DNA of 19,561 nucleotides from DASSWG01 sp041689995 (GTDB taxonomy: Bacteria; Bacteroidota; Bacteroidia; Flavobacteriales; Flavobacteriaceae): contig JBDNFD010000074.1 of assembly GCA_041689995.1 (NCBI GenBank), positions 1 through 19,561 of the forward strand. The letters are read 5' to 3'. The stretch's first letter is position 1; each line of letters opens with the position of its first letter. Shown here in pieces: positions 1-7,839 of this stretch. The translations under genes were made by a program, and so were the position numbers. The notes beneath the pieces are model-generated. The model saw only the letters and a list, made by a program, of their open reading frames with translations, ran no database searches and was not told where the DNA came from.

Positions 1-28
1 TTCAAGATTCAAAGTTCAAAGTTCAAAA
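1..28. repeat. Short heptanucleotide repeat TTCAARR, four copies
   Basis: Four consecutive 7-base units fill the window edge: TTCAAGA, TTCAAAG, TTCAAAG, TTCAAAA. The array may continue upstream of the window. It lies in the AT-rich non-coding leader before the pyrophosphatase gene. The rest of 29-177 holds no open frame or RNA structure that I can support. The 7-base period matches that of the much longer array at 19240-19449, although the unit sequence differs. Confidence 0.6.
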
Positions 29-177
29 AAAATTACAAAATAAGAGATCATGGTGGAAATAATTAAGCAGAGTTAAACCTTCATTTTCCTTAACTTCTTA
101 ATGGTTCAATTGCTTTGAGGTTTAAAACCAAAGTCATTTTAGTTTTGAAAAAAATAGTTTTCGATTTTCAGAATCCT

Positions 178-185
178 TAAATTTG
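178..185 (+). promoter_or_regulatory. Putative -7 promoter element (TAnnTTTG) for ppa
   Basis: TAAATTTG matches the Bacteroidetes -7 consensus TAnnTTTG and lies 39 bases before the ATG at 225, leaving a plausible short 5' leader. No -33 TTTG sits at the usual 19-21 base spacing; the nearest TTTG, at 144-147, is too far. The call rests on the -7 element alone. Confidence 0.4.
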
Positions 186-224
186 CCGGCCAAAAAGTTG
201 AAGATAAATTAAAAAACAGTTTCG

Positions 225-734
225 ATGACATTTGATGTATTGATTGAAATCCCCAAGGGAAGCAGGAACAAATATGAATATGATTTCAAATTGAAGAAAA
301 TCCGTTACGATCGGATGATTTTTTCTTCGATGATGTACCCTGCAGATTATGGATTTATTCCAGAAACCCTGGCATTGGATGGAGATCCTTTGGACGTTTT
401 GGTCTTGGTTACCGAACCTACTTTTCCAGGTTGTGTGATGGAAGTGAAACCCATTGGTGTCTTTCACATGGCCGACGAAAAAGGACCTGATGAAAAAGTA
501 ATCTGTGTGCCCGTTAGCGATCCCATTGCAAATAGCGTGGGGGACTTGTGCGAACTGAACCCCCATTTAATCAAAGAAATTGAACACTTTTTTCAAGTTT
601 ATAAAGATTTGGAAGAAAAGAAAGTAGATGTCGGCGGTTGGGGCGATGTAAAAGCAGCGGAAACCATCGTGGATTTATGTCGTAAACGTTTTGAAGACAG
701 CGATATTCCAAAAGCAGAGGTTAGTATCGAGTAG
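225..734 (+). CDS. ppa: Inorganic pyrophosphatase, family I (soluble)
   Basis: This cytosolic enzyme hydrolyses pyrophosphate to two phosphates using Mg2+, pulling forward nucleic-acid synthesis, aminoacylation and other PPi-releasing reactions. The 169 residues match the usual 165-180 of bacterial family I enzymes. The N-terminus carries IPKGSRNKYEYD (9-20), with the substrate-binding Lys and Glu. YPADYGFIPETLALDGDPLD (38-57) includes the family signature D52-G-D54-P-L-D57. D84, D89 and K91 match the E. coli D97/D102/K104 metal and phosphate ligands, and VYKD near residue 126 matches the Tyr-Lys pair. ATG 225 is chosen because the conserved N-terminal strand begins directly after it. The gene appears monocistronic: a -7 promoter element lies upstream and 287 non-coding bases follow. 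Family assignment is secure; the symbol follows common usage. Confidence 0.96.
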   Translation: MTFDVLIEIPKGSRNKYEYDFKLKKIRYDRMIFSSMMYPADYGFIPETLALDGDPLDVLVLVTEPTFPGCVMEVKPIGVFHMADEKGPDEKVICVPVSDPIANSVGDLCELNPHLIKEIEHFFQVYKDLEEKKVDVGGWGDVKAAETIVDLCRKRFEDSDIPKAEVSIE

Positions 735-931
735 TTACTGAACCAAGGGTTTAAAGATCAATGGTTTGAGGTAAAAAATTTTAAATTTGTTGTTGAACGA
801 TTAACGACTTGCCAGACTCAATAAGGCATTCCCAATCGTTCATAGGTTTCCTGCAAAGCTTCGTAAAATTAGATAGAAACCGATTGAAAATTCGAGCTTC
901 GTTGGAGTTAAAAAATTTCTGTGGATTTAGA

Positions 932-962
932 TTTGCAACAACAAAAATACATTGTATATTTG
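932..962 (+). promoter_or_regulatory. Promoter of rpmH (TTTG-N19-TATATTTG)
   Basis: A -33 TTTG at 932-935 is followed, after exactly 19 bases, by TATATTTG at 955-962, a full match to the Bacteroidetes TTTG / TAnnTTTG promoter pattern. It lies 59 bases before the rpmH start, so transcripts should have a leader of about 50 bases. The rest of the 735-931 spacer holds nothing I can call a gene. Confidence 0.65.
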
Positions 963-1021
963 CATCCGGTTTTAGAGAAATTTCAAGATCGTAAAAAGAT
1001 ATTCAACGAAGATAATTTAAA

Positions 1022-1180
1022 ATGAAAAGAACGTTTCAACCCTCCAAGAGAAAAAGAAAAAATAAGCACGGTTTCAGGGAACGCATGGCAAGCGTCAATG
1101 GACGAAAAGTGCTGGCAAGAAGACGTGCAAAAGGCAGGAAGAAACTTTCAGTGTCTTCGGAAACTAGGCACAAACACTAA
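1022..1180 (+). CDS. rpmH: 50S ribosomal protein L34
   Basis: L34 is a small basic protein of the large ribosomal subunit that contacts 23S rRNA. The 52-residue reading starts MKRTFQPSKRKRKNKHGFRE, followed by RMASVNGRKVLARRRAKGRKKLS, the near-universal L34 sequence (consensus MKRTyQPskrkrkrkHGFRaRMatknGRkvlarRRaKGRkrLs). A short C-terminal extension SVSSETRHKH ends the protein. Lys and Arg dominate, as expected for an rRNA binder. It is flanked by its own promoter (932-962) and a strong terminator (1209-1244), so it looks like a single-gene unit. In many bacteria rpmH sits beside dnaA and rnpA; neither is here. Confidence 0.97.
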   Translation: MKRTFQPSKRKRKNKHGFRERMASVNGRKVLARRRAKGRKKLSVSSETRHKH

Positions 1181-1208
1181 AAATGCTGATTCCCTTAGTT
1201 AAAAATAT

Positions 1209-1244
1209 AAAGGTGTTACTTTTCAAAAGGTAACGCCTTTTTTT
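1209..1244 (+). terminator. Intrinsic terminator after rpmH
   Basis: AAAGGTGTTAC at 1209-1219 pairs with GTAACGCCTTT at 1230-1240: 11 base pairs including one T-G wobble. A short T/A-rich loop separates the arms. A run of seven T (1238-1244) follows directly. The hairpin begins 29 bases past the rpmH stop and ends 38 bases before carB, so it should separate the two transcription units. Confidence 0.85.
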
Positions 1245-1281
1245 ATGCCCAATAATAAATTTAGAATTTCAATTTTAACAA

Positions 1282-4134
1282 ATGCCAAAAAATAACGACC
1301 TCAAAAGCATTTTAATTATCGGCTCCGGCCCAATTGTGATCGGACAAGCTTGCGAATTTGATTACGCCGGAACGCAAGCCTTGCGTTCGTTGCGGGAAGA
1401 TGGCATCAAAACAATTCTTATCAACTCCAATCCCGCGACCATTATGACCGATCCGTCCATGGCGGATCACGTATATTTAAAACCGTTGACCACAAAATCC
1501 ATTGTGGAGATTTTGAAAAAGCATCCAGAAATTGATGCAGTTTTGCCAACGATGGGCGGGCAAACGGCCTTAAATTTATGTATCCAAGCCGATGAAAAAG
1601 GAATTTGGGATGATTTCGGAATAAAATTAATCGGTGTAGATATAGATGCGATCAATATTACCGAAGATCGCGAGAAGTTCAAGCAACTGATGGAGAAAAT
1701 CGGAATTCCTGTTGCTCCCGCACGAACGGTGACTTCTTATCTGGAAGGAAAAGAAGTAGCACAAGAATTTGGCTTTCCCCTGGTAATCAGGGCATCTTTC
1801 ACACTAGGTGGAACCGGTGCTTCTTTTGTTCATCGCGAGGAAGATTTCAACGAATTATTGACCCGAGGATTGGAAGCTTCTCCAATTCACGAAGTGTTGA
1901 TAGACAAAGCTTTATTGGGTTGGAAAGAATATGAATTAGAACTTTTGCGTGATAAAAATGACAATGTCGTCATTATTTGTACCATTGAAAACATGGATCC
2001 AATGGGAATCCACACTGGCGACTCCATCACCGTTGCGCCCGCAATGACACTTTCCGATAAAACCTATCAACGAATGCGCGATATGGCCATTAAAATGATG
2101 AACAGTATCGGTGATTTTGCCGGGGGTTGCAATGTGCAATTTGCCGTTAGCCCTGATGAAAAAGAAGATATTATCGCCATTGAAATCAACCCAAGGGTTT
2201 CGCGTTCTTCGGCTTTGGCGAGTAAAGCAACTGGCTATCCGATCGCAAAAATAGCTTCGAAATTGGCCATTGGCTATAATTTAGATGAACTCGAAAACCA
2301 AATCACCAAATCCACTTCCGCTTTGTTTGAGCCGACCTTGGATTATGTGATCGTGAAAATCCCCCGTTGGAATTTTGATAAATTCGAAGGCTCCGACCGT
2401 AGCCTTGGCCTTCAAATGAAATCTGTGGGAGAGGTAATGGGCATTGGCCGTTCTTTTCAGGAAGCCTTGCACAAAGCCACACAATCCTTGGAAATAAAAC
2501 GCAACGGTTTGGGGGCCGACGGAAAAGGTTACAAAGATTATGACCTCATTATCGACAAACTCACCAACGCCAGTTGGGACCGGGTTTTTGTGATCTATGA
2601 CGCCATTCAAATGGGAATTCCGTTGAGCAGCATTCACGAAATCACGAAAATAGATATGTGGTTTTTGAAACAGTTTGAGGAACTGCACTTTTTGGAAAAG
2701 GAAATAGGAAACTACAGCATCGAATCACTACCTCGGGACTTGTTGTTGGAAGCCAAACAAAAAGGCTTTGCCGATCGGCAAATTGGGTATATGCTCGATT
2801 GTTACGAAAGCGAAGTATACAAAAAACGGGAGGAACTGAAAATCAATAGAGTATATAAATTGGTGGATACCTGCGCTGCGGAATTCAAAGCGGAAACTCC
2901 TTATTATTATTCCACATTTGAAGCCGAAATAGAAACTGCGGACGGAAAACGCTATGTTGAAAACGACAGTAAAGTTTCCGACCGGAAAAAAATTGTGGTT
3001 TTGGGCTCCGGGCCAAACCGGATAGGGCAGGGGATTGAATTTGATTATTGCTGCGTTCATGGGGTTTTAGCAGCTTCGGAATGTGGTTATGAAACCATTA
3101 TGATCAACTGTAATCCCGAAACTGTTTCCACCGATTTCGATGTGGCAGACAAACTATATTTTGAGCCGGTTTTCTGGGAACATATTTATGATATTATCCG
3201 TCACGAAAAACCTGAAGGGGTTATCGTTCAATTGGGCGGACAAACCGCATTGAAATTAGCTGAAAAACTCGATCGTTACGGAATCAAAATTATGGGGACC
3301 AGCTATGAATCCCTTGATTTGGCTGAAGATCGTGGCAGCTTTTCTCAATTGTTGAAAGAAAATGACATTCCATATCCCGAATTTGGCGTCGCACAAACTG
3401 CCGAAGAAGCTCTAAATTTAGCCGATGAATTAGATTTCCCGATCTTGGTAAGGCCTTCCTATGTGCTGGGCGGACAAGGAATGAAAATTGTTATCAACAA
3501 AAAAGATTTGGAAGAACACGTGGTTGATTTATTGCGAAAAATCCCAAACAATAAACTCTTGTTAGATCGTTATTTGGATGGAGCTATTGAGGCAGAAGCA
3601 GATGCGATTTGTGACGGTGAAAACGTGTACATCATCGGGATAATGGAACATATTGAACCCTGCGGAATACATTCGGGCGATTCTCATTCCGTTTTGCCAC
3701 CTTTCAATTTGGGCGATTTAGTGATTCAACAAATAAAAGACCACACCAAAAAAATCGCATTGGCACTGAATACCGTCGGACTTATTAATGTGCAGTTCGC
3801 AATCAAAGATGACAAAGTTTATATCATCGAAGCGAATCCGCGTGCTTCGCGTACCGTTCCTTTTATCGCAAAAGCCTATGGCGAACCCTATGTGAATTAC
3901 GCCACAAAAATAATGTTGGGGGAAAAGAAAGTGACCGATTTTAAATTCAACCCAAAATTGGAAGGTTACGCCATCAAGCAACCGGTATTTTCGTTCGATA
4001 AATTCCCAAATGTCAATAAACAATTGGGCCCAGAAATGAAAAGCACCGGTGAAAGCATTCTTTTTATTGACGATCTACGCGATGACCAGTTTTATGAGCT
4101 GTACGCCAGAAGAAGGATGTACCTGAGTAAGTAA
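1282..4134 (+). CDS. carB: Carbamoyl-phosphate synthase large chain, lacking the C-terminal MGS-like domain
   Basis: CarB makes carbamoyl phosphate from ammonia (delivered by CarA from glutamine), bicarbonate and two ATP, feeding pyrimidine and arginine synthesis. Both homologous ATP-grasp halves are visible. The N-half has GSGPIVIGQACEFDYAGTQA, SFTLGGTGASF, MDPMGIHTGDSITVAPA and EINPRVSRSSALASKATGYP. The C-half has GSGPNRIGQGIEFDYCC, RPSYVLGGQGM, IMEHIEPCGIHSGDSHSVLP and EANPRASRTVPFIAKA. The oligomerisation region lies between. At 950 residues it is about 120 shorter than E. coli CarB (1073). It ends some 27 residues after GPEMKSTGES, so the C-terminal MGS-like allosteric domain that binds UMP and ornithine in E. 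coli is absent. The stop is clean and no decayed remainder follows. From memory, this short form is usual in Flavobacteriia. carA is not adjacent. Confidence 0.97.
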   Translation: MPKNNDLKSILIIGSGPIVIGQACEFDYAGTQALRSLREDGIKTILINSNPATIMTDPSMADHVYLKPLTTKSIVEILKKHPEIDAVLPTMGGQTALNLCIQADEKGIWDDFGIKLIGVDIDAINITEDREKFKQLMEKIGIPVAPARTVTSYLEGKEVAQEFGFPLVIRASFTLGGTGASFVHREEDFNELLTRGLEASPIHEVLIDKALLGWKEYELELLRDKNDNVVIICTIENMDPMGIHTGDSITVAPAMTLSDKTYQRMRDMAIKMMNSIGDFAGGCNVQFAVSPDEKEDIIAIEINPRVSRSSALASKATGYPIAKIASKLAIGYNLDELENQITKSTSALFEPTLDYVIVKIPRWNFDKFEGSDRSLGLQMKSVGEVMGIGRSFQEALHKATQSLEIKRNGLGADGKGYKDYDLIIDKLTNASWDRVFVIYDAIQMGIPLSSIHEITKIDMWFLKQFEELHFLEKEIGNYSIESLPRDLLLEAKQKGFADRQIGYMLDCYESEVYKKREELKINRVYKLVDTCAAEFKAETPYYYSTFEAEIETADGKRYVENDSKVSDRKKIVVLGSGPNRIGQGIEFDYCCVHGVLAASECGYETIMINCNPETVSTDFDVADKLYFEPVFWEHIYDIIRHEKPEGVIVQLGGQTALKLAEKLDRYGIKIMGTSYESLDLAEDRGSFSQLLKENDIPYPEFGVAQTAEEALNLADELDFPILVRPSYVLGGQGMKIVINKKDLEEHVVDLLRKIPNNKLLLDRYLDGAIEAEADAICDGENVYIIGIMEHIEPCGIHSGDSHSVLPPFNLGDLVIQQIKDHTKKIALALNTVGLINVQFAIKDDKVYIIEANPRASRTVPFIAKAYGEPYVNYATKIMLGEKKVTDFKFNPKLEGYAIKQPVFSFDKFPNVNKQLGPEMKSTGESILFIDDLRDDQFYELYARRRMYLSK

Positions 4135-4271
4135 AGCTCCGCTGAATTCGATATTTTGTACCAAAAAATCACGATTTTTGATATGTTTTTTTGAAACAGG
4201 ATACAGAGACTGATTTGCGCTTTTGCATTCCGAATTGAGAAGATTTTGAACGAATTCGAAAGAAATTAATT

Positions 4272-4302
4272 TTTGGTCATCTTCAAAAACAGTGTAGGTT
4301 TG
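4272..4302 (+). promoter_or_regulatory. Promoter of tilS (TTTG-N19-TAGGTTTG)
   Basis: TTTG at 4272-4275, a 19-base spacer and TAGGTTTG at 4295-4302 fit the Bacteroidetes promoter pattern at optimal spacing, 58 bases before the tilS ATG. This explains part of the 225-base carB-tilS spacer, in which I see no supported gene. Confidence 0.6.
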
Positions 4303-4359
4303 TGAAAGTAAAAAAAGGAAAAGATTTTTGAACACCAAAAATCTGATTTCACAAGAAAT

Positions 4360-5703
4360 ATGCGAACCCGTTTCAAAGAACATTTGAGTCAACGTTTCCC
4401 GTTTATAAAAGGAAAACGAATTCTATTGGCCATCAGTGGTGGAATGGACAGCGTTGTTTTGGGTGATTTGTGCCAAAATTCAGAACTGGATTTTGCGTTG
4501 GCACATTGCAATTTTTCTTTACGGGAAAAAGAAAGTGATGAAGATGAAATTTTTGTGAGAAATCTTGGTGAAAAATGGGGGAAAACGGTTTTCGTTAAAA
4601 AATTTGATACTCAAAAAATTGCTGCGGAAATTAAATGTTCCATCCAAGTGACGGCGCGGGAACTGCGTTATGAATGGTTTGAAATGTTAGCAGAACAATC
4701 GAATTTTGATTATATTTTCACGGCGCACCAAACGGATGATAATCTGGAAACTTTTTTGATCAATACCCTTCGTGGCACCGGTTTGGAAGGCTTGACCGGA
4801 ATTCCAGAAATTAACGGGAAAATCCTGAGGCCATTGTTGCCTTTTTCCCGAAAGGAAATTGAATTTTATGCAAAACTGCACAAAATTTCTTGGCGGGAAG
4901 ACAGCAGCAATGCTTCCTCAAAATACCTTCGGAACAAAATGCGGCATCAAGTGATTCCTATTTTGAAAAAGGAGAATCCGGACTTATTGGAAAGTTTTAA
5001 AAAAACCCAAGACCATTTACAAGATTCATCTGATCTACTAATCGAATATCAAAGTGTGCTTTTACGAGAAATCGTTGAAGAAAAAGGAGAGGTTCTGGAA
5101 TTCAATATTCAAAAGATTCAAGAAAAATTAAATCCTAAAGCGGTTTTATATTATTTGTTGAAAGATTTCGGATTTACGGCTTGGGAAGATATTCATACTT
5201 TATTAACTTCTCAAACCGGAAAAATAATTTTTTCACCTTCACATCGGTTGCTGAAAAATAGGGGAATGCTTGTTTTGTCTAAAAATAGTTCCGAAGAATC
5301 CGAAAATAAGGAAGTCGTAATTCAAGAATTTAATTCAGAAATTCATTTTGAGCTAGGGCAATTATTGTTTGAAAGTGCTCAGAAGTACCAAAAATCGGGA
5401 AAAGATCAAATTTATGTGGACAAAAACTCAATAAATTTTCCATTAAAATTAAGAAAATGGAAAGAAAGCGATTATTTTTACCCTTTCGGAATGGATGGCA
5501 AAAAGAAGCTCAGCAACTATTTGAAAGATGAAAAATTTTCGTTGTTCGACAAAGAAAAAATTTGGGTGCTGACTTCCGAAGAAAAAATCGTTTGGATTGT
5601 GGGGCAGCGTGCCGATGAGCGTTTTCGGATAAATTCTGAAAATTCAAATATATTGCGGATTCTATTCTTGCCAAAGTCGAGAATTCCAGTTCCACTCATT
5701 TAA
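4360..5703 (+). CDS. tilS: tRNA(Ile)-lysidine synthetase
   Basis: TilS uses ATP to attach lysine to C34 of the CAU-anticodon tRNA-Ile, so that it reads AUA and is charged with Ile rather than Met. It is cytosolic and normally essential. The PP-loop ISGGMDS (25-31) binds ATP. HCNF, HQTDDNLETFLINTLRGTG, RPLLPFSRKEI and EDSSNASSKYLRNKMRH follow in the order typical of the N-terminal ATPase domain. Near the C-terminus, RKWKESDYFYPFGMDGKKKLSNYL matches the TilS C-terminal tRNA-binding domain (consensus R.w..GD.f.P.Gm.G.kKlsd.l). The 447 residues are in the family range of 430-460. ATG 4360 is chosen because it lies about 23 codons before the PP-loop and behind a good promoter. The dsbD-like gene follows after 62 bases and may be co-transcribed. 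Confidence 0.95.
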   Translation: MRTRFKEHLSQRFPFIKGKRILLAISGGMDSVVLGDLCQNSELDFALAHCNFSLREKESDEDEIFVRNLGEKWGKTVFVKKFDTQKIAAEIKCSIQVTARELRYEWFEMLAEQSNFDYIFTAHQTDDNLETFLINTLRGTGLEGLTGIPEINGKILRPLLPFSRKEIEFYAKLHKISWREDSSNASSKYLRNKMRHQVIPILKKENPDLLESFKKTQDHLQDSSDLLIEYQSVLLREIVEEKGEVLEFNIQKIQEKLNPKAVLYYLLKDFGFTAWEDIHTLLTSQTGKIIFSPSHRLLKNRGMLVLSKNSSEESENKEVVIQEFNSEIHFELGQLLFESAQKYQKSGKDQIYVDKNSINFPLKLRKWKESDYFYPFGMDGKKKLSNYLKDEKFSLFDKEKIWVLTSEEKIVWIVGQRADERFRINSENSNILRILFLPKSRIPVPLI

Positions 5704-5765
5704 CTTTTGATGCTTTATGACGTCAAATAAACAGGAATCTTAAATAAAACTAAAAGGTATCTTTC

Positions 5766-7772
5766 ATGAGAAAAATTTCCGCATTACTGATTGTGTTTTT
5801 TGGTCTTTCGGCTTTGCACGCACAATTTGGACAAACCGCTCAAATTTATGATCCCATAACTTGGAAAGCTTCTGTTGAAACGCAAAATGACAGTATTTAT
5901 ACGCTTGTTTTTACAGCTGAACTCGAAGATGGTTGGCATTTGCCATCGCAACTTGAAGTGACTGTGGGTCCCATTCCCACTGCCTTCGAATTTGATTCCA
6001 CCGCAACTAATTTTACACTGATCGGTAAAACAATTGAGCCGGAAGGGGAAGCGGTAATGAGCCCCATTTTTGATGCGAAACTCAAATCCTTTGAGCATGA
6101 AGCAATTTTCCGTCAGAAAATTAAGGTTTCCGACAAAAGTAAACCCATTGTCGTAAAAGTATATTTTAGTGTTTGCGACGATTCAAAATGTTTGCCTCCG
6201 GAAAGCCATACATTGACAATCGATCTTTCCAAAAAAGGTGCTGCTGCGGTCACTAGCGGATTTACGGGTGAAATTACAGCGCATGATCGCACTAAAACGA
6301 AAGAACTTATTCTAGATCTAAAAGGAGGTCACAATTTCGTAGTGGAAAGCAAAGAAAAAGAGACTTTTCTCACCATTTTCTTTTTGGGATTTATCGGTGG
6401 ACTGATTGCGCTGCTCACCCCGTGTGTTTTTCCAATGATTCCGCTAACGGTTTCTTTCTTCACAAAAGGTGCGAAAAATCGAAAAAAAGGAACAATGAAC
6501 GCCATTTTGTACGGTTTCTTTATTCTGGTGATTTACCTTTTGCTGAGTTTGCCTTTCCATTTACTGGATTCCATTAGTCCTGAAATACTAAATAATATTT
6601 CCACGAACTCTACTTTAAACGTCATTTTCTTTGTGATTTTCTTGGTGTTTGCATTTTCATTTTTTGGTTATTTTGAACTCACTTTGCCGAGTTCTTGGAG
6701 CAATAAAATGGATGAAAAAGCGACGAGTGTCGGCGGTGTCATCGGAATATTTTTTATGGCTTTCACCTTGGCGTTGGTTTCCTTTTCGTGCACCGGGCCC
6801 ATCTTGGGTTCTTTGCTGGGCGGCTCCCTGACAAGTGATGGCGGCGCAATGCAACTTACCGTGGGAATGGGCGGATTTGGGCTAGCACTAGCGTTGCCGT
6901 TTGCATTGTTCGCACTCTTTCCTAATTGGCTGAATTCCCTTCCTAAAAGTGGTGGCTGGCTGAACAGCGTAAAAGTCGTGCTCGGATTCATTGAATTGGG
7001 CTTAGCGTTCAAATTCTTGTCCAATGCGGATCTGGTGAACCAATGGGGTTTATTGAAACGTGAAGTGTTCATTGGAATATGGATCATTATCGGAATTGGA
7101 TTGGCGTTATATCTTTTCGGATTACTGCGTTTTCAGCACGATGGACCAAAAGGAAAAATAAGTGCCACTCGAAAAATCTTGGGTGGATTGACGGTTTTGT
7201 TTGTTCTTTATTTAATTCCTGGATTGACAAACACCAAGTACGCTAATTTAAAACTGATCAGTGGATTTCCGCCACCGATGTTTTACAGCATTTACAATAA
7301 TGACAATACGGAACATGAAGCGCCACTCGGATTAACCGCCTATAATGATTTTGATAAGGGAATTGCCGCGGCCAAAAAAGCCAATAAACCGGTGATGGTC
7401 GATTTTACTGGTTGGGCGTGTGTGAATTGCCGTAAAATGGAAGAAAATGTTTGGAGTGAACCGCAGATTCATGAAATTTTAAAAAATGATTATATTCTAA
7501 TTTCATTATACGTCGATGACAGAAATGAATTGAGCAAAGAAGAGCAATTCAATTATGTGAAACTCGACGGAAATGTAAAAGAAATAGAAACTATTGGCGA
7601 CAAATGGGCAACTTTTCAAACCGTGAATTTTAAAAATAATTCGCAGCCGTATTATGTGTTGTTGGATTCAGATTTAAATTTATTGAACGAACCGACCGGA
7701 TATACCGATGCAGACGAATATCATAGATGGTTGCTAGAAGGCTTGGAGAATTTTAAAAATACCACAGAATAA
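5766..7772 (+). CDS. dsbD: DsbD-type thiol:disulfide interchange protein (three-domain, inner membrane)
   Basis: DsbD-type proteins carry electrons from cytosolic thioredoxin across the inner membrane to periplasmic thiol proteins, for disulfide isomerisation and cytochrome c maturation. All three modules are present in 668 residues. A signal peptide (1-19, ending LHAQ) is followed by a periplasmic alpha domain with a Cys pair C137-DDSK-C142. The hydrophobic core (about 200-480) carries C220 in LTPCVFPMIP and C342 in SFSCTGPILG, the two redox cysteines of the DsbD/CcdA membrane domain. A C-terminal thioredoxin-like domain has GWACVNC (C552, C555). The Cys order matches E. coli DsbD, although the alpha-domain pair is spaced C-x4-C rather than C-x5-C. 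It lies 62 bases after tilS and converges on the minus-strand operon ending at 7840. The symbol is by domain architecture. Confidence 0.93.
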   Translation: MRKISALLIVFFGLSALHAQFGQTAQIYDPITWKASVETQNDSIYTLVFTAELEDGWHLPSQLEVTVGPIPTAFEFDSTATNFTLIGKTIEPEGEAVMSPIFDAKLKSFEHEAIFRQKIKVSDKSKPIVVKVYFSVCDDSKCLPPESHTLTIDLSKKGAAAVTSGFTGEITAHDRTKTKELILDLKGGHNFVVESKEKETFLTIFFLGFIGGLIALLTPCVFPMIPLTVSFFTKGAKNRKKGTMNAILYGFFILVIYLLLSLPFHLLDSISPEILNNISTNSTLNVIFFVIFLVFAFSFFGYFELTLPSSWSNKMDEKATSVGGVIGIFFMAFTLALVSFSCTGPILGSLLGGSLTSDGGAMQLTVGMGGFGLALALPFALFALFPNWLNSLPKSGGWLNSVKVVLGFIELGLAFKFLSNADLVNQWGLLKREVFIGIWIIIGIGLALYLFGLLRFQHDGPKGKISATRKILGGLTVLFVLYLIPGLTNTKYANLKLISGFPPPMFYSIYNNDNTEHEAPLGLTAYNDFDKGIAAAKKANKPVMVDFTGWACVNCRKMEENVWSEPQIHEILKNDYILISLYVDDRNELSKEEQFNYVKLDGNVKEIETIGDKWATFQTVNFKNNSQPYYVLLDSDLNLLNEPTGYTDADEYHRWLLEGLENFKNTTE

Positions 7773-7839
7773 TTTTAGGATTTTACAATCCCATAATTGT
7801 TGAAATTTTGTGCTTTTCAAATGGATAATTCGATCAAAA

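Noticed and set aside
809..994. Plus-strand open frame of 61 codons before rpmH
   Set aside because: It overlaps the rpmH promoter, has no recognisable family and no coding-like composition.
4161..4192. A/T-only inverted repeat (AAAAAT-CACG-ATTTTT) followed by T-rich sequence after carB
   Set aside because: The stem has only A-T pairs and the T run is separated from it; too weak to call an intrinsic terminator.
4075..4392. Minus-strand open frame of 105 codons between carB and tilS, with a signal-like stretch (KNLFLFLLSQ)
   Set aside because: It overlaps the 3' end of carB and the start of tilS, and the promoter for tilS lies inside it. No family resemblance was recognised. Best explained as a chance frame.
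7778..7800. Small hairpin (GGATT-TTAC-AATCC) between the convergent dsbD-like and DUF3857 genes
   Set aside because: Only five base pairs and no T run at the stem base; a bidirectional terminator is possible here but not supported.
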